Part shown: piece after piece, positions 45,483 through 54,400 of the stretch | How the letters are laid out: each line of letters starts with the position of its first letter | Numbering within the stretch: the first letter of the stretch is position 1 | NCBI RefSeq assembly: GCF_017309955.1 | Contig: NZ_CP021247.1 | Coordinates: 2,629,001-2,693,000, forward strand | Source: Novosphingobium sp. KA1 | Lineage (GTDB): Bacteria; Pseudomonadota; Alphaproteobacteria; Sphingomonadales; Sphingomonadaceae | DNA length: 64,000 nt | Direction of reading: 5' to 3' | Program-made: the position numbers and the translations under genes | The notes under the pieces: generated by a model | Databases searched by the model: none | Seen by the model: only the letters and a program-made list of their open reading frames with translations | Told to the model about the DNA's origin: nothing

Positions 45483-45817
45483 CGGATCACCTCCTTTCGC
45501 GCTGTTTGAGCCATAGGGCGCCGCTGGTTAAAGCGGCTGGGCTTCGGGGTGCTTCCGGGCGCGTTTCCCAGGGTCCCTCGGCCCTGTTCAAATGTGTCTC
45601 CGATTCCGCAGCGCACAACAAGTCTTGAATTCGATTTTTTTGCGGTCATTATCGAGGCTTCGGGCCAGTTATCCCCAGCCTTCGAGCCACGCAAAAGCTC
45701 GATTCCCGGGGCAGCCGAGTGCGGCCTGAAAGTTCCTGAAATTGCTGTATTTTTCCTCGTGAACGGGCCCCGGATCGCGTTTTTGCGAGTCCGCCGAGTC
45801 CCGTTCACGAGTGCACG

Positions 45818-46357
45818 TTAGCGGCAATCCTGGACGACGCGCGAAACCTCGGTCCAACTCGGTACATAAAGTGTCGCGGTGCCGGGTGCTTCGAGGGCGA
45901 AGCGGCCCTTGCTGAAGGCCATCGCGTCAAGCAGGGAATCGCGTGCCGGGATGTCCACCGAAAGGCCGGTCGCGCCGGCCGATGCGGCCAGCGTGCGGGC
46001 GGTGTCCGAAGTGCGCACCACCAGCGCAGGCGAACTGGCGCTGCCGGCGCGGGTGAGGGTTACGGTGCCGGCCTGCCGGTTGCAGCGCAGCGTGACGAGG
46101 CCATCTGCAAACGTGGCGGCGCCGGGGCCGGTCATCCGCCAGTCTCCCGGGGTCTGCGGGGCGTCCTGCCAGTTGGCGGGCGGCGGCGCAGGTGGTTGCG
46201 GTTGCTGGCTGGCCGCCGGGCGCGGCACGGATGGCGGCACCTGCGGCGGGGCGGGGACGCAGGCGGCAAGCACGGCCAGCGCGGTCAGCGGGGCGCCTGC
46301 GACAAGTTTGCGGGAGAACGACGGGACGGCTGCGAGCCGGCGCGGATTTGCCTTCAT
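45818..46357 (-). CDS. Putative lipoprotein with Pro-rich linker
   Basis: 179 aa. A long signal region (MKANPRRLAAVPSFSRKLVAGAPLTALAVLAAC) has a lipobox LAAC with Cys33. A Pro/Gln-rich linker (PAPPQVPPSVPRPAASQQPQ) follows, then a small folded domain (GDWRMTGPGAATFADGLVTLRCNRQAGTVTLTRAG) with two cysteines. No function is assigned. It diverges from tlyA, 47 bp away. Confidence 0.8.
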   Translation of the reverse strand: MKANPRRLAAVPSFSRKLVAGAPLTALAVLAACVPAPPQVPPSVPRPAASQQPQPPAPPPANWQDAPQTPGDWRMTGPGAATFADGLVTLRCNRQAGTVTLTRAGSASSPALVVRTSDTARTLAASAGATGLSVDIPARDSLLDAMAFSKGRFALEAPGTATLYVPSWTEVSRVVQDCR

Positions 46358-46404
46358 GGCCCCGGTATGGAATGAGGCGCGCTCCTTCTCAAGTGCGCAA
46401 AGTC

Positions 46405-47181
46405 ATGACCAACTCGTCCGAGCCCCGATCCACCGAAAAGAAAACCCCCGCCAAGGGCCGTGTCGACCAGATGCTGGTCGACCGTGGTCTCGTGGAAAGC
46501 CGCACGCGTGCGCAGGCGCTGGTGCTGGCCGGACTGGTGTTTTCCGGCGAAACCAAGATCGCCAAGCCGGGGCAGAGCATCAAGGCCGATGCCCCGCTGG
46601 AAGTGCGTGGGCGCGATCATCCCTGGGTGTCGCGCGGGGGGATCAAGCTGGCCCATGCCATCGCGCATTTCGAACTCGACCCCACCGGGGTGACCGCGAT
46701 GGATATCGGCAGTTCCACCGGCGGTTTCACCGATGTGCTGCTGACGCACGGCGCCGAACATGTCTTCGCGGTCGATTCGGGCACCAACCAGCTGGCGTGG
46801 AAGCTGCGTCAGGATCCGCGCGTCACCGTGCTGGAGCAGACCAGCGCGCGCATCCTGACGCCGGGCGAAATCGATCGGCCGTGCAGCTGGGTCGTGTGCG
46901 ACGCCAGTTTCATCGCGCTGTCCAAGGTTCTGGAAGTGCCACTGCGCCTTGCCGCGCCGCAGTGCCGGGTGGTCGCGCTCATCAAGCCGCAGTTCGAAGT
47001 GGGGCGCAATGAAGTGGGCAAGGGCGGGGTCGTGCGCGATCCGGCGCTGCACGAGCGGGTCTGCGCAGAAGTGCGCGACTGGCTGGAAAGCGAGGGCTGG
47101 ACCATCCAGGGCATCGTCGAAAGCCCGATCAAGGGGCCGGAAGGAAACGTCGAGTTTCTCGTCTCGGCCTCGCGCGGCTGA
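46405..47181 (+). CDS. tlyA: TlyA-family rRNA 2'-O-methyltransferase (S4 plus FtsJ-like domain)
   Basis: 258 aa. An S4 RNA-binding domain (RVDQMLVDRGLVESRTRAQALVLAGLVF) is followed by an SAM-dependent methyltransferase domain (AMDIGSSTGGFTDVLLTHGAEHVFAVDSG, the SAM motif) and VKPQFEVG-like KPQFEVGRNEVGKGGVVRD. In TlyA it methylates 16S/23S rRNA and may have haemolysin activity in some species. ATG 46405; GTG a few codons earlier is also possible. Confidence 0.92.
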   Translation: MTNSSEPRSTEKKTPAKGRVDQMLVDRGLVESRTRAQALVLAGLVFSGETKIAKPGQSIKADAPLEVRGRDHPWVSRGGIKLAHAIAHFELDPTGVTAMDIGSSTGGFTDVLLTHGAEHVFAVDSGTNQLAWKLRQDPRVTVLEQTSARILTPGEIDRPCSWVVCDASFIALSKVLEVPLRLAAPQCRVVALIKPQFEVGRNEVGKGGVVRDPALHERVCAEVRDWLESEGWTIQGIVESPIKGPEGNVEFLVSASRG

Positions 47182-47332
47182 TACCGGGGGCTAGTACCGG
47201 GGTTGGCCTGCGGATGGTCTCGAAGTGACGCGGGCGGGCGCTTTTACCGCGGCCGTGCATTGCGTGTTGGCATTTGTCGTACCACAAACCACCACACTTG
47301 ATGGTTTTTCCTGATTCGGGGGTTGCCTGGGA

Positions 47333-47887
47333 ATGAACCCGATTGCCTCACCTGCCCAATTGCGCGCCAGTCTGCTGCGCTGGTCGCTGGTGCTCGTGCC
47401 CTTGATCGTGCTGCTGGGCTTTGTGTCCGGCAAGGTGGCCGCAAGCGGGCCGGGCAATGCGTGGTTCGATGCGCTGGCCAAGCCCGGGATCTATCCGCCG
47501 CCGATCACGTTCGCGATCGTCTGGACCTTACTTTACGTGATGATGGGCTTTGCACTGGCGTTGATCTGCGCGGCGCGCGGCGCGCGCGGTCGCGGCCCGG
47601 CGGTGATCGCCTTTGCCGTGCAGTTCGTGCTCAACCTCGCATGGAGCCCGGTGTTCTTCGCAATGCACCAGATGACCGGCGGACTGATCGTTCTGGGTCT
47701 GATGGTGACGGCAGTGATCATCACCATCCTGCTGTTCGCCCGCGTCCGCCCGGTCGCGGCCTTGCTGCTGGTGCCTTATCTCGCGTGGATCTGCTTTGCG
47801 AGCTACCTGAACTTCGCGTTCCTCCAGCTCAATCCGGACATGGACGGCGCGGAAGGCCCGCGGGCGGTGGAGCGGTTCGAAATCTAG
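47333..47887 (+). CDS. tspO: TspO/MBR family tryptophan-rich sensory protein
   Basis: 184 aa, five membrane helices, as in TspO. KPGIYPPPITFAIVWTLLYVMMG carries the family signature; LNLAWSPVFFAMH and FASYLNFAFLQLN follow. TspO binds tetrapyrroles and affects photosynthesis and stress genes in alphaproteobacteria. Its stop TAG is part of the CTAG target duplication of the MITE that follows. Confidence 0.93.
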   Translation: MNPIASPAQLRASLLRWSLVLVPLIVLLGFVSGKVAASGPGNAWFDALAKPGIYPPPITFAIVWTLLYVMMGFALALICAARGARGRGPAVIAFAVQFVLNLAWSPVFFAMHQMTGGLIVLGLMVTAVIITILLFARVRPVAALLLVPYLAWICFASYLNFAFLQLNPDMDGAEGPRAVERFEI

Positions 47888-48149
47888 GCCGTAAACTCAT
47901 GAACGGCACCATTGAGGTTTGAGGCAAAATGGCTCAGCGGCAGGAGGGAAGGCGCTGGAATATGTCGATATTTCAAGACTTCCTGACGCAGCGCTGGGCC
48001 ATTTCGGTCAAATCCCGTAGGGACGCCCAAATGGCTTCCATCTCGAACCGAAGCTGCCTTGGACGGGCAACCAGCCCGCCCGGCGGCACCTTCGGCCCGA
48101 GCTGTTCACCATTTGGGCGCCTCGATGGCGGCGTTCATGAGTTTACGAC
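47888..48149. mobile_element. MITE-like element with 30-bp imperfect terminal inverted repeats and CTAG duplication
   Basis: 262 bp. The left end GCCGTAAACTCATGAACG and the complement of the right end GTCGTAAACTCATGAACG match over 30 bp with four mismatches. CTAG flanks both sides (47884-47887 and 48150-48153), a target duplication of the YTAR type known for IS5-like elements. No transposase frame exists inside; two further inverted segments (about 48028-48040 and 48108-48120) add internal symmetry. A non-autonomous IS5-type derivative is the best reading. Confidence 0.85.
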
Positions 48150-48200
48150 CTAGCTCTGCACCCTCTTGCGTGCCGGGCCGCAAAGGACCAAATAGCCCCC

Positions 48201-48449
48201 ATGCAAAGCGAAAACCCCTTCGTCGCCGATTTCGTGAAGATGATGAACGGCGCTGCCGGCACGCTGGCCGGTGTCGGCCGCGAAGCGCGCGACAATGCGC
48301 GCGAGCGTTTCCGTGAATTCCTGGGCGACATGGACTTCGTCAGCCGCGAGGAATTCGAGGCGGTGAAGGAAATGGCGGCGACCGCGCGCGGCGAGATCGA
48401 GGATCTCAAGGCCCGTATCGCCAAGCTTGAAGCCAAGTCCGGCGAGTGA
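48201..48449 (+). CDS. ubiK: Ubiquinone biosynthesis accessory factor UbiK-type (BMFP)
   Basis: 82 aa. The N-terminus (MQSENPFVADFVKMMNGAAGTLAGVGREARDNARERFREFL) is amphipathic and the C-terminus (DFVSREEFEAVKEMAATARGEIEDLKARIAKLEAK) is a coiled coil, the UbiK/DUF526 pattern. UbiK supports the Ubi metabolon with UbiJ. Start follows the MITE. Correct length for the family. Confidence 0.87.
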   Translation: MQSENPFVADFVKMMNGAAGTLAGVGREARDNARERFREFLGDMDFVSREEFEAVKEMAATARGEIEDLKARIAKLEAKSGE

Positions 48450-48529
48450 TTGCCGGCAGGGGCAGACTTTGACGAGCCTGCCTCTCTTCACCTTGCTTCA
48501 CGTCCTCTGAACCCTCACAAGCCGCAGCC

Positions 48530-49135
48530 ATGCAGTTGCGCGCGCCTGCCATCGTCTGTTCCACCCGTCCTCACGGCGAAACCGCGGCCATAGCCCGGCT
48601 GCTGACCGAAGAGGGCGGCCTTGTCGGTGCCTATGTCGCCGGCGGGCGCGGGCGGCAGCTCCGTCCGGTCCTGATCCCGGGCAATCTTGTCGAAGCCGAC
48701 TTGCGGTCGAAACGTGAGGGGCAGCTGCCTTTCGCGCGGATCGAACTGGTCGAATCCCGCGGCCCCTGGCTCAGCGAGCCGCTGCCTTCGGCGGGAATCG
48801 CCTGGGCGACCGCGCTCGCCGCAGCGGCGCTTCCCGAGCGGCAACCGTTTCCCGCGCTTTACCAGGCACTGGCCGCCGTGCTTGATGCGATCTGCGCCGC
48901 GCCCTCGGCGCGGGGCTGGGTCATGCCGCTGCTTTCCTTCGAAGTCCTGCTGCTGCGGGAACTGGGATACGGGGTGCCGGTGGGCCGTCCGGCAGACGAC
49001 GACTGGGGCGCGATCCTTGCCACTTTCGACCGGCTCGGCCCGGAGCTTGCGCGCTATCCGCTTGCCGAACGCCGCGGAGACGTTATGGGGGCGCGCGTCC
49101 TGCTGCGCGAGCGGCTGGCACGAATTCACGGTTAA
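48530..49135 (+). CDS. recO: DNA repair protein RecO
   Basis: 201 aa. The N-terminal OB-fold begins [52 protein letters not shown], a clear RecO signature. RecO with RecR loads RecA on SSB-coated DNA. The protein is shorter than the usual ~240 aa and lacks the C-terminal cysteine cluster of some RecO proteins. Confidence 0.9.
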   Translation: MQLRAPAIVCSTRPHGETAAIARLLTEEGGLVGAYVAGGRGRQLRPVLIPGNLVEADLRSKREGQLPFARIELVESRGPWLSEPLPSAGIAWATALAAAALPERQPFPALYQALAAVLDAICAAPSARGWVMPLLSFEVLLLRELGYGVPVGRPADDDWGAILATFDRLGPELARYPLAERRGDVMGARVLLRERLARIHG

Positions 49136-49155
49136 AGTCCAAGCGGAGAACGTAC

Positions 49156-50199
49156 ATGCGCATCGCGGTATTTGCAGGAGACGGGATCGGTCCCGAGGTC
49201 ACCGAGCAGGCAGTGCGTGTGCTTCAGGCGCTTGAACTTCCCGGTCTCGAACTGGTCGAGGGTGATGTCGGCGGTGTTGCCTATCGCAAGCACGGCCACC
49301 CGCTGCCCGCCGAAACGCTGGAGATCGCGCGCTCGGCCGATGCGATCCTGTTTGGCGCGGTGGGCGATTTCTCGTGCGACCACCTTGAGCGTCATCTGCG
49401 TCCCGAACAGGCCATTCTCGGCCTGCGCAAGGAACTGGGCCTCTTTGCCAACTTGCGTCCGGCGCGCGTGTTCCCCGGTCTGGAAGACCTGACCACGCTG
49501 CGCGAGGAAGTCGCCTCGAAGATCGACCTGCTGATCGTGCGCGAACTGAACGGCGACGTGTACTTCGGCGAGAAGGGCATCCGCACGCTGGAAGACGGCC
49601 GCCGTCAGGGCTGGGACATGATGTCCTACGCCGAGGACGAAGTGCGCCGCATCGCCCACGCCGGTTTCCAGGCCGCGATGACGCGTTCGAAGAAGCTCTG
49701 CTCGGTGGACAAGGCCAATGTCCTCGAAACCTCGCAGCTCTGGCGCGATGTGGTGATCGAGGTGGCCAAGGAATATCCCGAGGTCGAACTCAGCCACATG
49801 TACGTCGACAACGCGGCGATGCAGCTGGTGAAGAACCCCGGCCAGTTCGACGTGATCGTCACCGGCAACCTGTTCGGTGACATTCTTTCCGATCAGGCCT
49901 CGATGTGCGTGGGCTCGATCGGCCTGCTCGCTTCGGCCAGCCTTGCCGAAGGCTCCTATGGCCTTTATGAGCCGATCCACGGTTCGGCGCCGGATATCGC
50001 CGGCAAGGGGCTTGCCAATCCGATGGCGACGATCCTGTCTGCAGCCATGCTGCTGCGCCACTCGCTCGGCCTCGAGGCCGAGGCGGTGCGGATCGAGGCA
50101 GCGGTGGCCAAGACGCTGGCCGACGGCATCAAGGGCGGCGATCTGGGCGGCAGCGCAGGCACCCGCGAGATCGGTGACGCCGTGCTGGCCCGTCTGTAA
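49156..50199 (+). CDS. leuB: 3-isopropylmalate dehydrogenase
   Basis: 347 aa, third step of leucine synthesis. [16 protein letters not shown] at the N-terminus, the substrate-binding [13 protein letters not shown] and [14 protein letters not shown] blocks, and the NAD site [29 protein letters not shown] are all present. It starts 20 bp after recO. Confidence 0.96.
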   Translation: MRIAVFAGDGIGPEVTEQAVRVLQALELPGLELVEGDVGGVAYRKHGHPLPAETLEIARSADAILFGAVGDFSCDHLERHLRPEQAILGLRKELGLFANLRPARVFPGLEDLTTLREEVASKIDLLIVRELNGDVYFGEKGIRTLEDGRRQGWDMMSYAEDEVRRIAHAGFQAAMTRSKKLCSVDKANVLETSQLWRDVVIEVAKEYPEVELSHMYVDNAAMQLVKNPGQFDVIVTGNLFGDILSDQASMCVGSIGLLASASLAEGSYGLYEPIHGSAPDIAGKGLANPMATILSAAMLLRHSLGLEAEAVRIEAAVAKTLADGIKGGDLGGSAGTREIGDAVLARL

Positions 50200-50257
50200 T
50201 CAGGCGTCTTTGACCGCGACTAAGGTTTCTTCAGGTTTACCACGTAAAACAGGGCGC

Positions 50258-51442
50258 ATGACCATTACCCCTACCGATCTTGCAGAGGCCGCAGACGTCG
50301 CCGCAGCGCAGGCATCCAAGCCGCTTGAGCTGGCCGTCGTCCTGCCGACCTACAACGAGCGCAAGAACCTCGCGACGATGATCGACCGGCTCGACAAGGC
50401 GCTCAAGGGCGTTTCATGGGAGGCGATCTTCGTCGACGACAACAGCCCGGACGGCACCTCGGACGAGGCGCGCAGCCTCTCGCTGCGCGATCCGCGCGTG
50501 CGCTGCATCCAGCGCATCGGCCGCCGGGGCCTTGCCAGCGCCGCGATCGAGGGCATGTGCTCCACGGCCGCGCCGGTGGTTGCGGTGATGGATGCGGACC
50601 ACCAGCACGATCCCGAACTGCTGCCGCTGATGCTGAAGGCGATCACCTCGGGCGAGTATGACCTTGCCTATGCCTCGCGCTTTGCAGAAGGCGCCAGCAC
50701 CGAGGCCTGGGGCCGTCCCGACCGCGTCAAGGCGTCCGGCTTTGCCAACAGGATCGCCAACAAGGTTACCGGCGTCGATCTCACCGACCCGATGAGCGGC
50801 TTCTTCATGCTGCAGACCAAGACACTCCGGGCCGACGCGCATCGGCTCTCGGGCGTGGGTTTCAAGATCCTGCTCGACATTCTCGCCACGGTGGACACGC
50901 CGCTGCGGGTCAAGGAGTTTCCCCTGAACTTCGCCGCGCGCGCGGAAGGCGAGAGCAAGCTGGACAGGACGGTCGTGTTCGAATTCCTCGTTGGTCTTTA
51001 CGACAAGTGGCTCGGCCGCTTCATCCCCACCCGCTTCGCGCTGTTCGGCACGGTCGGCGGCCTGGGCGCGGTGCTGCACATGACGGTGCTGGCGCTGGTC
51101 CTGCACCTGTTCGGCGCGGACTTCGCGATGAGCCACTATCCCAAGGAAGCGGCCTTCATCACCGGCCAGACGATTGCGGCCATCGTCGCGATGACGTTCA
51201 ACTTCGTGCTGAACAACGAACTGACCTATGCCGACAAGCGTCTGCGCGGCTTCGGCCCGCTGGTGCGCGGCTGGGCGCAGTTCGCGCTGACCTGTGCGTT
51301 CGGCATGATCGCCAATATCGGCGCATCGACGGCGCTCGTCCGCATCGGTTTCCATGACTATGCGGCGGCGATCATCGGCATCGTGCTGGCTTCGGTGTGG
51401 AACTTCGCGCTGTCGAACAAGTTCGTCTGGGGCAAGTACTGA
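50258..51442 (+). CDS. Glycosyltransferase family 2 with GtrA-like membrane domain (DPM1-like)
   Basis: 394 aa. The GT-A part is dolichyl/polyprenyl-phosphate mannosyltransferase-like: VVLPTYNERKNL, IFVDDNSPDGT, VMDADHQHDPE. The C-terminal GtrA-type membrane domain (FALFGTVGGLGAVLHM, then two further helices) probably flips or holds the polyprenyl-linked sugar. Its product may feed the PMT-type glycosyltransferase encoded on the other strand at 51773. Start ATG 50258. Confidence 0.88.
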   Translation: MTITPTDLAEAADVAAAQASKPLELAVVLPTYNERKNLATMIDRLDKALKGVSWEAIFVDDNSPDGTSDEARSLSLRDPRVRCIQRIGRRGLASAAIEGMCSTAAPVVAVMDADHQHDPELLPLMLKAITSGEYDLAYASRFAEGASTEAWGRPDRVKASGFANRIANKVTGVDLTDPMSGFFMLQTKTLRADAHRLSGVGFKILLDILATVDTPLRVKEFPLNFAARAEGESKLDRTVVFEFLVGLYDKWLGRFIPTRFALFGTVGGLGAVLHMTVLALVLHLFGADFAMSHYPKEAAFITGQTIAAIVAMTFNFVLNNELTYADKRLRGFGPLVRGWAQFALTCAFGMIANIGASTALVRIGFHDYAAAIIGIVLASVWNFALSNKFVWGKY

Positions 51443-51447
51443 GACCC

Positions 51448-51519
51448 GGAACTGGCCGTTTTCGGCCGGTTCCTCTGATCTCGTTTCGCAAACGCGCGCC
51501 GTTCGTCGGCGCGCGTTTG
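51448..51519 (+). terminator. Double hairpin after the glycosyltransferase
   Basis: An 11-bp stem (51448-51458 with 51463-51473) and a 13-bp perfect stem (51489-51501 with 51507-51519), followed by TCGTTTC. Confidence 0.6.
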
Positions 51520-51604
51520 TCGTTTCAGGGCTCCTGATCGACAGGCAGTCCGGTGTTTCTCCCGTTTTCGCAAAGGGGATGGGAGAGGACCATCATAGAT
51601 CGAT

Positions 51605-51769
51605 GTGCCCGATCCGCAGCTGATCGCGGCGCGGCAAGCGCGGCGGGCGTTCGGTGTGGTCGAGGTGCTGACGCCCGACATCCAGGCGGAATACCGGGTG
51701 GTAGCGACGCTGCCGGGCTGGAAGGCGATGCTTGCCCGGGGGAACGGGCAGCACCGCATCGTCGCCTGA
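51605..51769 (+). CDS. Small hypothetical protein, possible
   Basis: 54 aa from GTG 51605, no upstream in-frame start because of TAG at 51596. VPDPQLIAARQARRAFGVVEVLTPDIQAEYRV then TLPGWKAMLARGNGQHRIVA. Codon use looks coding and the frame is tightly bounded by the convergent mannosyltransferase stop 3 bp away. No motif is recognised. Confidence 0.4.
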   Translation: MPDPQLIAARQARRAFGVVEVLTPDIQAEYRVVATLPGWKAMLARGNGQHRIVA

Positions 51770-51772
51770 ACG

Positions 51773-53059
51773 TCAGCGCCAGCTCGGCAGCCACATCCAG
51801 AAATTGTAGGTCTCGTCGCTCGGCAGCGGCAGGCCCGAGATGATCGGGAAGAACAGCACGAACATGCCGAGCGAGGCCGCCATCGATAGTGTTCCCAGCT
51901 TGCGCCAGCGGTCCTTGCGCTGCCACAGCGCGTCGAGCGCGAAGGCCAGCAGTGCCATCAGGAAGGCGCCCGGCAGCAGGTAGTGATAATAGAACTGCAC
52001 CGGCTTGCCGTTCACCGCCCAGATCATCAGCGTGGCGGCATAGAGCAGGCAAAACGCGGCGATGTCGCCCCGGCGGCGGAACAGCGCGGCCCACAGGCCC
52101 CAGAAGAACGCCGCGAGGCCCGCCAGCATCGAGACGGGATTGCCCAGCATCACGATGCCGCGGTGGGCGCCGTCGATGGTCTTGAACAGGTACCAGATCA
52201 CCCGCCAGTCGGCCGCCCACTGGTACCAGAAGCTGCGGTAGGGGTGCGGTTTCTTCACGCTGTCCTGCAGGCGCACCATCAGTTCGTGCTGGCCGATGAA
52301 GTCGTAGGGCGAAAGCGTCAGGCGGGCGTAGAACATCGCCGGCGCATAAGTCGCCCAGTAGACCGCGAGCGGCAGCAGGCCGAGCCAGAACACCGCTTCG
52401 AGCAGCGAGACGCCCGGGATCGGGCCCGCGCCGCGCTTGCCGACGAACTTCCAGCCGGTTTCCTTGACGCGCAGCACGAAAAAGCACAGGCCCGGCATGA
52501 CGAGCGCCGGGGCGCTGCTCCACTTGGCGCCGAGCGAGAGGCCCATGGCGATGGCAGCGGCGGCAAGGCGCAGCCGCGCCGCACCGGTGGTCCTGGTGCC
52601 CAGCGCCGCCGCGAACTGCCACAGCGCGATCATGCAGAGCCCCGCCTCGATCATGTCGAGCATGGCGATGCGGCTCTGCACGAACCACATGAAGTTGGTC
52701 GCCAGCAGCACGATCGCGGTGATCGTCGCGCGGCGCCGGTGCGATGCGTGCCAGACCAGGCGGCCGAATGCGAAGAGGCCCGCCGTGCCCAGCAGCAACG
52801 GTCCAAGGCGCCATGCCAGCGGGCGGTCGCCGAGGAAGTGGATGAAGGCGGCGATCACTTCCTTGCCGAACAGCGGGTGCTCGCGATTCGTCGGGATCAG
52901 CTTCAGCATCTTCAGCGAGGCCGGAACGTAGTGGACCTCGTCGAAGTAATAGGCGCTGGGCGTGGAGATCCGCCACAGCGCAAGGGCGAAGAAAAGCGCG
53001 GTGACGACAAGGCACCAGCCGAGCGGGTCACGATTGTTGCGGGAAGCGATCGGCTGCAT
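51773..53059 (-). CDS. Dolichyl-phosphate-mannose-protein mannosyltransferase-like (PMT/GT39) membrane protein
   Basis: 428 aa. The N-terminus MQPIASRNNRDPLGWCLVV leads into multiple hydrophobic helices. The motif DEVHYVPASLKMLKL and the DRPLAWRLGPLLL region match the bacterial PMT group that transfers mannose from polyprenyl phosphate to proteins. Start ATG 53059; a longer start is unlikely. It converges on the small protein and the DPM1-like gene, a plausible donor. Confidence 0.87.
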   Translation of the reverse strand: MQPIASRNNRDPLGWCLVVTALFFALALWRISTPSAYYFDEVHYVPASLKMLKLIPTNREHPLFGKEVIAAFIHFLGDRPLAWRLGPLLLGTAGLFAFGRLVWHASHRRRATITAIVLLATNFMWFVQSRIAMLDMIEAGLCMIALWQFAAALGTRTTGAARLRLAAAAIAMGLSLGAKWSSAPALVMPGLCFFVLRVKETGWKFVGKRGAGPIPGVSLLEAVFWLGLLPLAVYWATYAPAMFYARLTLSPYDFIGQHELMVRLQDSVKKPHPYRSFWYQWAADWRVIWYLFKTIDGAHRGIVMLGNPVSMLAGLAAFFWGLWAALFRRRGDIAAFCLLYAATLMIWAVNGKPVQFYYHYLLPGAFLMALLAFALDALWQRKDRWRKLGTLSMAASLGMFVLFFPIISGLPLPSDETYNFWMWLPSWR

Positions 53060-53191
53060 TTGGGCGCGGAATACGGAGGATATGGGGCGACTGCAAGCGG
53101 TGGTTGAAACGCCCCTAGCCATGGCAGAACGGCACCTGGGGTCAGCACGGGCGCTTGCATCGGCGTCCGCGCGATCCTAGAGGCTTGGGCC

Positions 53192-54400
53192 ATGAAACGC
53201 ACGACCGGACAGGACCGCACCAAGACCCGCAACTGGCGTCCCGCCACCCGCGCAATCCGCGGTGGCACCTGGCGCTCGGAAATGGGGGAGACCAGCGAGG
53301 CGCTGTTCCTCACCTCGGGCTTCACCTATGACGATGCCGCCACCGTTGCCGCCCGCTTCATGGGCGAGGACGACGGCATGACCTATTCGCGTCTCCAGAA
53401 CCCGACCGTGCAGATGCTCGAGGAGCGCATCGCCCTGCTCGAAGGCGCCGAGGCGTGCCGCACGCAGGCGTCGGGCATGGCGGCGATGACCGCCGCGCTG
53501 CTCTGCCAGCTTTCGGCGGGCGACCACATGGTTTCCGCGCGCGCCGCCTTCGGTTCGTGCCGCTGGCTGGGCGACAGCCTGCTGCCGCGCTTCGGCATCG
53601 ACGTGACGGTGGTCGACGCCACCGACCTGTCGGCGTGGGAAGCGGCGATCCGTCCCAACACCAAGGTGTTCTTCTTCGAGACCCCGGCGAACCCGACGAT
53701 GGACATCGCCGACCTTGCCGGCATCGCCGAGATCGCCAGGGCCCACGGCATCACCACCGTGGTCGACAATGCCTTCTGCAGCCCGGCGCTGCAGCGCCCG
53801 CTCGAATTCGGCATCGACGTGGTGGCCTATTCCGCCACCAAGCTGATGGACGGGCAGGGCCGCGTGCTGGCCGGCGCCGTGTGCGGCAGCGAGGAATTCA
53901 TCAACGAGAAACTGCTGCCGTTCCAGCGCAACACCGGCCCCAACCTTTCGCCGTTCAATGCCTGGGTGGTGCTCAAGGGGCTGGAGACGCTGGACCTTCG
54001 TGCCAAGCGCCAGAGCGAGAACGCGCTCAAGGTGGGTGAGTTCGTGGCCGGCCGCGTGCCCAGGATCCTGCACCCCTGGCTCGACAGCCATCCGCGCCAG
54101 GCGCTGGCGATGAAGCAGATGGACGCCTGCGGGCCGATCTTCTCCTTCGTGCTCGACGGCGGCCGCGCGCAGGCGCATGCGCTGCTCGACGCGCTGGAAC
54201 TGATCGACATCTCCAACAACATCGGCGACTCGCGTTCGCTGATGTGCCACCCCGCGTCCTCGACCCACCACAACATGGGGCCGGAAGGGCGCGAGGCGAT
54301 GGGCATCGGCGAAGGCATGCTGCGCATCAACGTCGGGCTGGAAGATCCCGAGGACCTGATCGCCGATCTCGATCAGGCGCTGACGAAGGCGGGCCTCTGA
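53192..54400 (+). CDS. metZ: O-succinylhomoserine sulfhydrylase
   Basis: 402-aa PLP enzyme of the Cys/Met metabolism family that makes homocysteine from O-succinylhomoserine and sulfide. The PLP-binding Lys217 is in YSATKLMDGQG; FETPANPTMDIADL and SRLQNPTV are other signatures. It directly precedes the HWE kinase and overlaps it. Confidence 0.95.
   Translation: MKRTTGQDRTKTRNWRPATRAIRGGTWRSEMGETSEALFLTSGFTYDDAATVAARFMGEDDGMTYSRLQNPTVQMLEERIALLEGAEACRTQASGMAAMTAALLCQLSAGDHMVSARAAFGSCRWLGDSLLPRFGIDVTVVDATDLSAWEAAIRPNTKVFFFETPANPTMDIADLAGIAEIARAHGITTVVDNAFCSPALQRPLEFGIDVVAYSATKLMDGQGRVLAGAVCGSEEFINEKLLPFQRNTGPNLSPFNAWVVLKGLETLDLRAKRQSENALKVGEFVAGRVPRILHPWLDSHPRQALAMKQMDACGPIFSFVLDGGRAQAHALLDALELIDISNNIGDSRSLMCHPASSTHHNMGPEGREAMGIGEGMLRINVGLEDPEDLIADLDQALTKAGL

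Larger units (their letters stand above)
45185..45817. other. Long intergenic region with structured RNA signs
   Basis: A gap of more than 600 bp between ilvE and the lipoprotein. Besides the small ORF, it includes a leader on the minus strand running from about 45600, rich in short GC stems, and a run of T (45634-45641). No large gene is supported on either strand. Confidence 0.5.

Noticed and set aside
45484..45497. GGATCACCTCCTTT, the 16S rRNA 3' end sequence on the plus strand
   Set aside because: No 16S sequence upstream of it, so it is not an rRNA fragment; it is the complement of a strong Shine-Dalgarno on the minus strand.
53060..53191. A possible SAM riboswitch before metZ
   Set aside because: No SAM-II or SAM-alpha consensus core is seen in the 132 bp upstream.
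54244..54396. GTG start for the HWE kinase inside metZ
   Set aside because: Adds 51 Arg-rich residues antithetic to any domain and overlaps metZ completely; no ribosome site.
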